From the NCBI GenBank assembly GCA_014651175.1, contig BMWJ01000003.1, forward strand, positions 558,001-622,000: a DNA stretch of 64,000 nucleotides, written 5' to 3'. The stretch comes from Streptomyces clavifer. Its GTDB lineage: Bacteria; Actinomycetota; Actinomycetes; Streptomycetales; Streptomycetaceae. The notes under the pieces are model-generated. The model did no database searches, had not been told where the DNA came from, and saw only the letters and a program-made list of their open reading frames with translations. Shown piece after piece: positions 25,657 to 34,101 of the stretch (the stretch's first letter is position 1; the number at the start of each line of letters is the position of its first letter). The position numbers and the translations under genes were made by a program.

Positions 25657-26187
25657 TTATACACGATCGGTCTCCAGCGGCTGGAGGAGCCGGCGGGGGA
25701 CGAGCAGGGCCCGGCTGACCGGATCGGCCGGGTCGGGGTCCAGTCCGGGGCCGGGCCGCATCTCCACGTCCTCGGGGTCGACGCCGGTCCAGCAGGCGGG
25801 GCACTGGCCGAAGGCGCCCAGCTCGGTGCCGCACGCGGCGTGCACGAAGATCCGCATGGGGAGGGTGCCGGGGAGGTGCTCGCGGCCCCAGAGGCCGAGC
25901 GAGCGCACGGTGGGCCAGAGCGCCCTGCCGCTGCCGGTCAGCACGTACTCGTCGCGCGGGGGCGATTCCTGGTAGCGGCGCCTGACCAGCACACCGGCCT
26001 CGGTCAGGGCCTGCAGCCGGGTGGCGAGGACGGCGCGCGGGATGCCGAGGTGGGAGAGGAAGTCGCTGTACCGGCGCACGCCGTAGAAGGCGTCGCGCAC
26101 GACCAGCAGGGTCCAGCGCTCACCGACCACTTCCAGCGCGCGGGCGATCGAGCACTGCTGGGTCGCGTAGTCCTTGCCGAGAGCCAT
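25657..26187 (-). CDS. HxlR-family transcriptional regulator
   Basis: A 176-aa winged-HTH protein with the HxlR signature CSIARALEVVGERWTLLVVR and FYGVRRYSDFLSHLGIPRAVL. The initial Cys11-12 region (QQCSIA) carries the cysteine that can be redox-active in this family. Residues 110-176 form an extension with a C-x-n-C-x2-C cluster (HAACGTEL, QCPACW) that could bind zinc. It is divergent from an MFS exporter, and two palindromes lie between, so it probably represses the exporter and itself. Confidence 0.85.
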   Translation of the reverse strand: MALGKDYATQQCSIARALEVVGERWTLLVVRDAFYGVRRYSDFLSHLGIPRAVLATRLQALTEAGVLVRRRYQESPPRDEYVLTGSGRALWPTVRSLGLWGREHLPGTLPMRIFVHAACGTELGAFGQCPACWTGVDPEDVEMRPGPGLDPDPADPVSRALLVPRRLLQPLETDRV

Positions 26188-26208
26188 GGGATCACTTTAC
26201 CTCCACTG

Positions 26209-26273
26209 GGTTCGATGAATGAACCGACCATGTTAACGTGGCCGCGTCCGGTGAGTTCATTCACCGAACTCAC
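26209..26273. promoter_or_regulatory. Two HxlR operator candidates (GTTC-n7-GAAC)
   Basis: Site 1, 26209-26225, is GGTTC, seven bases, GAACC. Site 2, 26251-26273, is GTGAGTTC, seven bases, GAACTCAC, eight perfect pairs. Both share GTTC-n7-GAAC, are centred 45 bp apart, and lie between the divergent regulator and exporter genes. Confidence 0.7.
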
Positions 26274-26302
26274 TCGACGGGGTCGAGCCCCGGAAGGACG
26301 TC

Positions 26303-27715
26303 ATGACCCAGCAGCCCGTACGGACCGAGCCCGCACCCTCCCCGCACGCACGGCCCGCACCCGTAGCCGCCCGAGCGCACCGGCCCGGTGCGACCCTCGC
26401 CGTCACCAGCGCCGCCACCACCGTCGCGCTGATGAACTACACCGCGCCGATGACGACGCTCCCGGACGTCTCCGCCTCCCTCGGCACACCGGCCGCCGCC
26501 CAGGCCTGGCTGCTCAACGGCACCCCGCTCGGCCTCGCCGTCCTCCTCCTCGTGGCGGGCAGCCTCGCCGACGACTACGGCCGCCGCAGGCTCTTCCTCC
26601 TCGGCACCCTCGGCCTCGGCCTCACCACCGCGCTCGGCGCGCTCGCCACCTCGACGCTCGGCTTCACCCTCGCCCGGGTCGGCCAGGGCGCGGCGAGTGC
26701 GGCGATCCTGGCCACCAGCCTGGGCCTGCTGGTCGGCGCCTATCCGGTCGGCCACGCCAGGATCAGGGCGATGGGCGTGTGGGGTGCGTTCGTGAGTGCC
26801 GGCATAGCGCTCGGCCCGCTGCTCGCGAGCTCGCTCGGCACCGTCGACTGGCGGCTGACGTACCTCGCCCTGGGTGTCGGCGCCCTCGTCACGGCCGCCC
26901 TCGCCTTCCGGGTGCTCACCGAGTCCCGCGCACCCCGGGCCGGCCGCCCCGACCTGGCGGGCGCCGCCGTGCTCGGACTGGCGATGACCGCACTGCTGAC
27001 CGCGCTGACGCTGGGCCGGGACGGCTGGCTGCGCACGCCCGTGGGCCTGCTGCTGCTGACAGCCCTGGCCCTGACCCCCGTGTTCGCCGCGGTGGAGCGG
27101 CGGGCCGCCGCCCCGCTGATCGACCTGGCGCTGTTCCGCAGCCGGGCCTTCCTCGCGTCGGCCGCGGGCGGCCTGTTCACGGGGCTCGCGGTGATCGGCC
27201 TCTTCAGCTACCTGCCGACGCTGCTCCAGCACGCACTCTCCCTCTCGGCGCTCGACTCGGCCTGGCTGTTCCTGCTCTGGTCCGGTACGTCGTTCGTCAC
27301 GGCGCTCCAGTCGCGCCGGCTGGCGGGCAGGGTGGCGGCCCGCCACCAGCTGGCGGCCGGATTCCTGCTGCACGGCCTGGCGGTGCTGCCGCTGCTGGGC
27401 ACGCTCACCGGCGGCTCCGGGAGCGCGAGTACGCAGGTGTGGCTGCGCCTGGTGCCGGCCCTGATCGTCGCCGGGATCGGCAGCGGTCTGCTCAACGCGG
27501 CGCTGCCGCGGCTGGCGGTCGAGTCCGTGCCGCCGGAGCGCGCCGCCATGGGTTCGGGGGCCAACAACACGGCCCGCTACCTCGGCTCCTCGGCCGGTGT
27601 CGCCGTGACGATCGCGGTGGCGACGACGCCGTCGGGTGCGGACGCGGCGGTGCTGGTGTCGGCGGGTACGGCCCTGGCGGCAACGGTGGGCGTCCTGCTC
27701 CTGCGGGAACGCTGA
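26303..27715 (+). CDS. MFS drug-type exporter
   Basis: A 470-aa major facilitator with about 14 hydrophobic segments, as in the DHA2 (EmrB/QacA) group. The motif A region is GSLADDYGRRRLFLLG, and motif C-like GAFVSAGIALGPLLA is typical of antiporters. A GGAAGGACG ribosome site precedes the ATG. The divergent HxlR gene and paired operators point to inducible efflux of a toxic compound; the substrate is unknown. Confidence 0.85.
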   Translation: MTQQPVRTEPAPSPHARPAPVAARAHRPGATLAVTSAATTVALMNYTAPMTTLPDVSASLGTPAAAQAWLLNGTPLGLAVLLLVAGSLADDYGRRRLFLLGTLGLGLTTALGALATSTLGFTLARVGQGAASAAILATSLGLLVGAYPVGHARIRAMGVWGAFVSAGIALGPLLASSLGTVDWRLTYLALGVGALVTAALAFRVLTESRAPRAGRPDLAGAAVLGLAMTALLTALTLGRDGWLRTPVGLLLLTALALTPVFAAVERRAAAPLIDLALFRSRAFLASAAGGLFTGLAVIGLFSYLPTLLQHALSLSALDSAWLFLLWSGTSFVTALQSRRLAGRVAARHQLAAGFLLHGLAVLPLLGTLTGGSGSASTQVWLRLVPALIVAGIGSGLLNAALPRLAVESVPPERAAMGSGANNTARYLGSSAGVAVTIAVATTPSGADAAVLVSAGTALAATVGVLLLRER

Positions 27716-27945
27716 GCCGGGACCGCGGGCGGGGTGGGCTCCCGTCCCGCTCGGGTGCCCGGCGGGCCTTCCCCGCCCCGCCCCTCCGCCGGGAGGGAAG
27801 GCCCCACGCACGTCCCGCCGGGAGCTCCGGCCCCACGCACCTCGCACGCGGGCGCGGGCCGTTCCCCCCACGGCCTTGTGGCCTCCACCACGGCTCCACC
27901 CCGCGCTCTCTCACCTCGCCCCCGTACCGCAGTACGGTGTGGTTC

Positions 27946-28953
27946 ATGCGCCCCGACACGCCTGCCGACCACACCACCGAAGCCGAGCGCCTGCTGCGCA
28001 CCGCGGCGCAGTACCCCGAGGACCACGAACCGCTGTTCCTCCAGGCCGCGGCCCATCTGGAGCTCGCCGGAGACCGCGCCCGCGCCACCACCCTCTATGA
28101 CGAACTGCTCGGCTCCCCCGCGACGACCGTCGAGAACCCGCACCTGGTCAAAGCACTCAAAGCGGCCAATCTCTGGGAGTACGGCCACGAGGCGGAGGCC
28201 CGCGCGATCATCGACGGCATCCGTGCCTCGGCCCCGCTCGACGCGTCGGCGTGGGAGATCGCCGCGGAGACCCTGGAGGGCCATGACGAGCTGGAGCCGG
28301 CCCACGACTTCTTCTCGACCGCGCTGACGCTCCCGCTCACGCCGGGCGAGGAAGTCCCGTACGCCACGCAGTCCTTGCTGATCGGACGCCACCGGGTGCG
28401 CAGGCTGCTCGGCGTCGGCCACGACGCGTGGGACGAGCTGGCCGACACCCTGCACACGGCCGCCGTCCCCCTCGACGAGCTGCACGACCCGAAGCGCCTG
28501 TGGTCGCTGGGCTCCTCGGACCCGGGCGAGCTGCAGGCGGAGATCACCCGGCTGCGCGCCGAACTGGGCACCTACCGCACGGCGTTGTCCCGCCCGTTCC
28601 CGGTGGCCGTGCTGCACTGGCCCGAGGACGAGCTGCGCGAACTCCTCACGGCGTACCCGGAGCTGAATCAGGAATACGCCGGACACCAGGACCATCTGGC
28701 CCGCCTGGAGGCGGCGTTGCGGGACCTGCACACCACGGGCACACCGAATCTCGGCATCGTCACGGGCACGGTCCCCTCGTACGAGGCGTTCGCCGCGTCG
28801 GAGGCCGCCTCGCCCTCGGACCCGGATCTGCTCCCCCAGTACGCCACCACCCTGGCCGCCCGCGGGCGTGCCGTCCCGTGGCCCCCGGCGCGCAGCGCGG
28901 CGTGCTGGTGCGGCTCGGGACGCGCGTACCGGGAGTGCCACGGCGGTGCGTAG
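27946..28953 (+). CDS. SEC-C motif protein with helical repeat region
   Basis: A 335-aa cytoplasmic protein. Residues 1-150 are mostly helical TPR-like repeats (FLQAAAHLELAGDRARATTL). The C-terminus ends in a SEC-C zinc motif, CWCGSGRAYRECHG. SEC-C motifs bind zinc and occur in SecA and many standalone proteins. The ATG at 27946 starts the TPR-like region; upstream sequence in the same frame is non-coding. Function unknown. Confidence 0.75.
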   Translation: MRPDTPADHTTEAERLLRTAAQYPEDHEPLFLQAAAHLELAGDRARATTLYDELLGSPATTVENPHLVKALKAANLWEYGHEAEARAIIDGIRASAPLDASAWEIAAETLEGHDELEPAHDFFSTALTLPLTPGEEVPYATQSLLIGRHRVRRLLGVGHDAWDELADTLHTAAVPLDELHDPKRLWSLGSSDPGELQAEITRLRAELGTYRTALSRPFPVAVLHWPEDELRELLTAYPELNQEYAGHQDHLARLEAALRDLHTTGTPNLGIVTGTVPSYEAFAASEAASPSDPDLLPQYATTLAARGRAVPWPPARSAACWCGSGRAYRECHGGA

Positions 28954-29002
28954 AGGGACTCCGGAGGTACGGGAGTACGGGCGGGCGTGAGCACTCCTGG
29001 GA

Positions 29003-31339
29003 TCACCCGCTCGTCTGTTCCGGGGGCAGTGACTGTTCGGTCCAGACGGTCTTGCCGCCCGGCGCGTAGCGGGTGCCCCACTGCGTCGCGAGCTGGGACA
29101 CGATGAAGAGGCCCCGCCCGCCCTCGTCGATCGTCCTGGCATACCGCAGGTTCGGGGCGACGGAGCTGGCGTCGCGGACCTCGCACATCAGCACCCGGTC
29201 CAGGACGAGGCGCAGCTCCAGCGGCGGCAGCCCGTAGCGCACCGCGTTGGTGACGAGTTCGCTGACGATCAGCTCGGTCGCGTATCCCGTGTCGCCGTCG
29301 AGGTTCCAGTCGGCGAGCTGCCGGGTCGCCAGACCGCGGGCGGCGGCCGGGGCCGAGCTGTCGTGCGGGAGGTTCCAGATGCCGAAACGGTCGGCCGGAA
29401 TGCTGCCGGTGCGTGCCAGGAGCAGGGCGGCTCCCTGGAGGTCGACGGTGGCGGGGAGCGCGTAGGCGGCCTCGTCGCACAGCTCGGGCAGGGAGCGGCC
29501 GGGCCGGCCGTCGGGCCGGTGGCGGGGATGGTGGCCGGGAGAGTGCTCCGCCTCGGTGAGCACGCGGCGCAGGGCACCCATGGACGACTCCGCATGGACC
29601 TGGAGCGCGCTGCTGCAGAAGGCGAGCAGGCTGCCCTCGCGGAGCGGAAAGGTGCTCGCCGCCACGCTGGGCGCCCGTTCCTGGGAGCCGAGCGGAGGGC
29701 CTTCGGCCAGACCGGCCACGGACGCGGCACCGTCCGGGCCGACGACGAGCGGGGCCGGATGGCCGGCCGACGCGACGGTGCACGTGCGGCTGAACGGGTC
29801 GTAGACGGCGTACACGCAGGTCGCCACCGGCATGCTTCTGCGCAGCGGATCGCTCGGCGGCAGCTCGGCCCGCTCCTGCACCAGCCGCGACGCGGTGTCG
29901 TACAGGCGGGCGAGCAGCTCGTCCGGCTCCAGGTCGAGCTCGGCGAGCGCGTGGATGACGGTACGCAGCTGGCCCATGGTGATGGCCACGTGGATGCCCT
30001 GCCCGGCAACCTCCCCGATGACGAGTGCCGTACGTGCCCCGGGGAGGGCGATCGTGTCGAACCAGCAGCCGCCGCCCGCTCCCGGCAGTACCAGGTGCGC
30101 CGTTTCGACAGCGCCGTGGGACGTCGGGCCCCGGGGGAACAGCCGGTGCTGGAGAGTACTGGCGATGGCGCGCTCGTGGACGTACCGGCGGGCGTTGTCG
30201 ATGCTGAGCGCGGTCCGGGACGCCATGTCCTCCACGACCGGGAGGTCGTCCTCGGTGTACGGATCGGAGTCCTCGCACCGGTAGAGGCTGACCAGGCCGA
30301 GGACCGCACCGCGCACGGTCAGCGGCGCCACGACGAGGGTGTGGGCTCCGCTCGTCCGGATCGCAGCGGCGCGGGCGGGGTCGGCGTCGGCCCACGGCAC
30401 GTCCACGAGGGGAACGAGGCGCGGCCGGGGGTCGGACAGCACGCGCTGGAAGGGGGTGGCGGGGAGGACGGCGCGTACATCACCCACCGGATGGGCCGGA
30501 TCAGCGCTGCGGGCCCCGAAGGCGGCCCGGCGCAGCGGGACTCCGGGGACGGGCGGACCCGTGGGCAGGTCCTCGCCGCGCAGCACCGAGTCCACGACCT
30601 CCACGACGGCGACGTCCGCGTACCCGGGAACGACCGCGTCGACGAGGTCGCGGCAGGTGGTCTCGACGTCCAGGGTCCCTCCCACGACTCCGCGGACCGC
30701 GGAGAGCGCCGCCTCCCGGGCGCGGGCTCCGACGCGTTCCGTGGCGTCGGTGACGGACACGACCACTCCCGGGATCCCGTCCGCCCACTCGGGCTCCAGC
30801 CGGAACGCCGACAGGGACAGGGTGCGCCTCCCCGGTGCCCCGCCGGACGGGCGTGCGCGGAACATCCGCTCGCCACCGGTGCCGCCGGTCCGCAGTACCT
30901 CACGCACCGAGGCATCCACCGCCTCGGGGTCATCGAAGCCGTACACCTCGGCGAACGGACGCCCGCGCAGGCGCTCGGAGAGCGCCGCTCCCCCGGACGG
31001 ATCGGTGACGCGTACGACCCGGAGGTCCCTGTCCAGCACATGGACCCGCACCCGGGCCTTCGCGAAGAGCACGTCCAGCACGGCCGGTCCGAGGACGCGC
31101 TCGCCCTCCCGGGGGCCGTCGCTCTCACTCCAGACACCCCAGTGGGCCCCGGGATCCGCCGAAGGCAGCAGCCGCAGGCCTGCCGTCCCCCGGTCCAGGT
31201 GTTCCCCGGCCGCCAGTACGGCCATGACCTGCTGCCCGACGGCCGCGTCGGCCGTGAGCCCGAACCGCCACTCGGCAGCCGCGCTCCACCGGGTGACCAT
31301 TCCGTCACCGTCCACGGCCATCAGAGGCCCGTCAGCCAT
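29003..31339 (-). CDS. PAS-GAF-SpoIIE-GHKL regulatory protein with degenerate phosphatase site
   Basis: A 778-aa sensor; the ATG at 31339 has AAGGAG nine bases upstream. In order: two PAS-like domains (about 1-115 and 120-235), a GAF domain (about 250-420), a SpoIIE/PP2C-type domain (about 430-640) and an RsbW-like GHKL ATPase (about 655-770; SELVTNAVRYG, VRDASS, GGRGLFIVS). Such proteins control anti-sigma/anti-anti-sigma switches. The PP2C metal-ligand motifs are altered: GGDWYD reads GGCWFD, GDVxGHG reads GEVAGQG, and the late DDxALL reads LQGAALL. The kinase domain looks intact, so it may act mainly as a kinase. Confidence 0.8.
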   Translation of the reverse strand: MADGPLMAVDGDGMVTRWSAAAEWRFGLTADAAVGQQVMAVLAAGEHLDRGTAGLRLLPSADPGAHWGVWSESDGPREGERVLGPAVLDVLFAKARVRVHVLDRDLRVVRVTDPSGGAALSERLRGRPFAEVYGFDDPEAVDASVREVLRTGGTGGERMFRARPSGGAPGRRTLSLSAFRLEPEWADGIPGVVVSVTDATERVGARAREAALSAVRGVVGGTLDVETTCRDLVDAVVPGYADVAVVEVVDSVLRGEDLPTGPPVPGVPLRRAAFGARSADPAHPVGDVRAVLPATPFQRVLSDPRPRLVPLVDVPWADADPARAAAIRTSGAHTLVVAPLTVRGAVLGLVSLYRCEDSDPYTEDDLPVVEDMASRTALSIDNARRYVHERAIASTLQHRLFPRGPTSHGAVETAHLVLPGAGGGCWFDTIALPGARTALVIGEVAGQGIHVAITMGQLRTVIHALAELDLEPDELLARLYDTASRLVQERAELPPSDPLRRSMPVATCVYAVYDPFSRTCTVASAGHPAPLVVGPDGAASVAGLAEGPPLGSQERAPSVAASTFPLREGSLLAFCSSALQVHAESSMGALRRVLTEAEHSPGHHPRHRPDGRPGRSLPELCDEAAYALPATVDLQGAALLLARTGSIPADRFGIWNLPHDSSAPAAARGLATRQLADWNLDGDTGYATELIVSELVTNAVRYGLPPLELRLVLDRVLMCEVRDASSVAPNLRYARTIDEGGRGLFIVSQLATQWGTRYAPGGKTVWTEQSLPPEQTSG

Positions 31340-31682
31340 GAGCCCAGCTCCTTCGCCCCGCCACGGGACCCGGGGCGAGCCCCCGCGCGGCGCTGCGTCT
31401 TCCGAACCAGGATCTGCCCCGCGTCCGCCGCCCGCTACCGGAGCGGCCCCCGCGACCGGTGCTCGGATCCGGTCCCGGGCCATCAGGACCGGGAAGGCCC
31501 GGCGCCGGGACCGGGAAGGTCGGAGGGCGGCCGCCGGGGAAGTCCGGAGGGCGGCCACCGATGAGTCTCGGACGTACGCGCAGTCATCAGCACGACAGAA
31601 CGTCGATCTGATCAGATGATCACCCGACCACGAACGACGAACGACGCCGAACGCCGAACGCACACGGACAGGACGCAGCGAG
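31340..31682. other. Intergenic region between divergent regulator and DUF4287 genes
   Basis: About 343 bases without a supported gene. Short repeats of CGAACG(A/C) occur at about 31630-31660, and TGATCAGATGATCA at 31608-31621 is a near-palindrome that could be a regulatory site. Confidence 0.45.
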
Positions 31683-31895
31683 ATGACCGAACCGGTAAAG
31701 GGCCCCGCGAGCTACTTCCCCTCGATCGAGAAGAAGCACGGCCGCCCGATCGCGGAGTGGAAGGACCTCATCCGCACATCCCCCCTGACCAAGCACATGG
31801 AGCTCGTCTCCTGGCTCAAGACGGAACACGGCCTGGGTCACGGCCACGCCAACGCCCTGGTCGCCCACACACTCGCCGAGGACAGAGCCGCGTAG
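31683..31895 (+). CDS. DUF4287 protein
   Basis: A 70-aa protein matching DUF4287 (GPASYFPSIEKKHGRP then W-K-LI; LVSWLKTEHGLGHGHANALV). It is helical and soluble. Homologues are widespread and of unknown function, sometimes fused to DUF5655. Full family length; the ATG has a weak GGACGCAGCG site. Confidence 0.75.
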   Translation: MTEPVKGPASYFPSIEKKHGRPIAEWKDLIRTSPLTKHMELVSWLKTEHGLGHGHANALVAHTLAEDRAA

Positions 31896-31987
31896 CCGGC
31901 GCTGGGGCGGGGCGACCGCCCGTCTCGTGTCCGTCACGATTCCGGCACCCGCCCGGGGGCGGGAGCGGTGCACGCCAGGATGAACGC

Positions 31988-32974
31988 GTGAAGATCGCCG
32001 AACTGGTACTGAAGTACGTCGAGGCCCTCGTCTGGCCCCTGGTGACCGTGGCCCTGGTCTGGGGCCTTCGCGGACACATCAGGGAGGCCATCGGACGGCT
32101 GACCCGGCTGGAAACACCCGCGGGGAGCATGGAGTTCGCCCAGGAGGCCCGCGAGCTCCTGGACGAGGCGCAGCGCCTGACCGTGCCCCGTCCGCACGTG
32201 CCGAGCGAGCAGCCCGCCCCTCCGGAACCGGCACGGGATCCCGTCCCCGCACCGGCCGCGGACGAGGACTTCGTCCTGCCACCGCCGTTCCCGCAGGCAG
32301 GGGGGTCGGACCCCGGGCAGCCGATGCCACGGTGGGTGTACGGGGGCGAGACGGTGTACGGGGGCGAGACGGTGTACGGGGGCGAGACGGTGTACGGGGG
32401 CGAGACGGTGTACGGGGGCGAGACGGTGTACGGGGGCGAGACGGTGTACGGGGGCGAGGCCGGGTCCGCGCCCGAGCAGGCTCCGAACGCATCAGCCGAC
32501 GCCGACGGGAGCGACGAGCGGGGAGCCAGCCTGCGCATGGTCCCCCGGCGCCTCCGGGACCGCATCCTGCTGCGGGAGCTGTTCACGGAGGCCATGGCGC
32601 TGGTCCCCGCCACCCCCGTCGGGGCCGTGGTCACCGCGTGGACCACGCTCGAAGGCTTCTGCGCGCACGTTCTGGAACGCCACGAGGTCCCCGTGGACCG
32701 GGCCCGGTCCGGCGCCCACGTCAGCCGGCAGCTGATGGCAGGGCTCGGCGGGCTGGGCGTGTCCAGCCAAAGCCGGGAATTGATCCGCCGGCTCCGACGA
32801 CTGCGCGACACCGCCGTGCACCGGCCCGAGGCGGTCACGCCCGAGGCGGCACGCGACTTCGTGGCCGGCTGCCGCTCGGTCGCCTCCGAGCTGCAGCAGT
32901 ACGACAGGGCCCTCGGGACGGGCCCGGCCGGTGGGACCCGAACACCGCCCGGCGCTGTCAGCGGCCACGCCTAA
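31988..32974 (+). CDS. Membrane-anchored protein with seven VYGGE(T/A) repeats
   Basis: A 328-aa protein starting at GTG 31988. An N-terminal membrane helix (ALVWPLVTVALVWGLRG) is followed by a short coiled region, a Pro-rich linker, seven tandem VYGGE(T/A) hexapeptides (about residues 117-158), and a helical C-terminal domain (about 185-305; LLRELFTEAMALVP, RRLRRLRDTAVHRPEAV). The C-terminal pattern resembles the DUF4145/HEPN-like helical domains of other anchored bacterial proteins, but this is weak. Function unknown. The repeat tract is exact at DNA level. Confidence 0.6.
   Translation: MKIAELVLKYVEALVWPLVTVALVWGLRGHIREAIGRLTRLETPAGSMEFAQEARELLDEAQRLTVPRPHVPSEQPAPPEPARDPVPAPAADEDFVLPPPFPQAGGSDPGQPMPRWVYGGETVYGGETVYGGETVYGGETVYGGETVYGGETVYGGEAGSAPEQAPNASADADGSDERGASLRMVPRRLRDRILLRELFTEAMALVPATPVGAVVTAWTTLEGFCAHVLERHEVPVDRARSGAHVSRQLMAGLGGLGVSSQSRELIRRLRRLRDTAVHRPEAVTPEAARDFVAGCRSVASELQQYDRALGTGPAGGTRTPPGAVSGHA
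32336..32461 (+). repeat. Seven-copy 18-bp minisatellite
   Basis: Six identical units GTGTACGGGGGCGAGACG plus a seventh ending GAGGCC, all in frame (126 bp). Length changes would keep the frame and shift the linker by six residues per unit. Confidence 0.95.
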
Positions 32975-32983
32975 CCTGCGTAC

Positions 32984-33517
32984 ATGACCGAGACGACCGG
33001 CACCGACGACGACCGCCGCTTCCCTCCGGCCCTGGCCGAGGTGGCCCGGGTGGAGTTCCCCTACGAGGACGACCACAGCGTCGACTTCGAACCGTACGAA
33101 GCCTTCGAACCCGCCGAGAAGACGACCGACTGGCTGCGCCACTGGACCGGCGACCACGACCTGGACGGCGACGTCTACCGCGTCTTCGGCCAGGACGGCA
33201 CGGGCGGCCTCGCCGCCCTCTGGCTCGCCCGCCCCGGCCGCCCCCTGGCCGACCAGCCGGTGGTGTTCATGGGCTCGGAGGGCGAGAACGGCGTGGTGGC
33301 CGGGAACCTCTCCGACTTCCTGTGGGTCCTGGCGGACGGCCTCGGCCCCTGCGAGGTCGTCGTGTTGCAGGACGACACATCGAACCCCGACGCGGCCCTG
33401 ACCGAGCTCGCCGAACGCCACGCGACGACGCCGCGCCGGCCGGCAGCGGAGATCATCGCGGAGGCACAGGCTGAGTTCCCCACGTTCGAGGAGGACCTCG
33501 AGAAGCTGTGCCGGTGA
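32984..33517 (+). CDS. SMI1/KNR4 (SUKH)-like protein
   Basis: A 177-aa acidic protein whose middle and C-terminal parts resemble the SUKH fold (GQDGTGGLAALWLARPGRPL; VVFMGSEGENGVV; FLWVLADGLGP). SUKH proteins often act as toxin immunity proteins or binding modules. It starts 10 bp after the preceding gene, so the two may be cotranscribed. No toxin gene is adjacent. Confidence 0.65.
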   Translation: MTETTGTDDDRRFPPALAEVARVEFPYEDDHSVDFEPYEAFEPAEKTTDWLRHWTGDHDLDGDVYRVFGQDGTGGLAALWLARPGRPLADQPVVFMGSEGENGVVAGNLSDFLWVLADGLGPCEVVVLQDDTSNPDAALTELAERHATTPRRPAAEIIAEAQAEFPTFEEDLEKLCR

Positions 33518-33648
33518 CGGGGTTGGACCAACGAGCCGTACGAACGCCGGGCGCCCACGGTCCAGCCCGGTTCCAGCTCCCACTTCGGACAGCGCAATTT
33601 CGTCATCCTTGATCGCGAAGCGGACGAAGCGTAGGACAATCGACAGTA

Positions 33649-34101
33649 ATGAACACCGCAAGGCCTTCCTCTCCTGAGGTCTCCGCCAGGATGAGCCGCC
33701 AGGCGAGCCGCGACACCGCACCCGAGGTGGCGGTCCGGAAGCTGCTGCACGCGTCCGGCTACCGGTACCGCCTCAACGAGCGGGTGCCTCAGATGTCCCG
33801 TCGGACGATCGACATCGCCTTCCCGCGGGCGAAGGTAGCGGTGTTCATGGACGGGTGCTTCTGGCACGGCTGCCCCGAACACGCCACGCAACCGAAGTCG
33901 AACGCGGAGTGGTGGCGGCAGAAGCTCGACAAGAACATGGCACGGGACTCGGAGACGACGGCGCACCTGGTCGCCGAGGGGTGGACGGTCCTGCGCTTCT
34001 GGGAACACCAACTCCCGGCGCAGGTAGCCGAGGTGGTCGCGGAAGCCGTCGATCGCGAGAGGCCCGCCAGGCGGGCAACACAAGGGGGCGGGGGCTCATG
34101 A
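33649..34101 (+). CDS. vsr: Very short patch repair endonuclease (Vsr)
   Basis: A 150-aa T:G mismatch nicking enzyme. It shows the Vsr core: MSRQASRDTAPEVAVRKLL, RTIDIAFPRAKVAVFMDG (catalytic-type Asp55) and CFWHGCPEH (zinc/active-site region), then WWRQKLDKNMARD. Vsr enzymes repair mismatches created when 5-methylcytosine deaminates, so they accompany cytosine methyltransferases, as here. The stop overlaps the next start (ATGA). It is the first gene of the defence island. Confidence 0.9.
   Translation: MNTARPSSPEVSARMSRQASRDTAPEVAVRKLLHASGYRYRLNERVPQMSRRTIDIAFPRAKVAVFMDGCFWHGCPEHATQPKSNAEWWRQKLDKNMARDSETTAHLVAEGWTVLRFWEHQLPAQVAEVVAEAVDRERPARRATQGGGGS

Noticed and set aside
25840..27945. Long plus-strand open frame joined to the SEC-C gene
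   Set aside because: It runs across the HxlR gene, its control region and the MFS gene in the wrong frame; only the part from 27946 has recognisable structure.
32336..32461. Repeat array considered as CRISPR
   Set aside because: Units are contiguous 18-mers with no spacers and are in frame with a protein.
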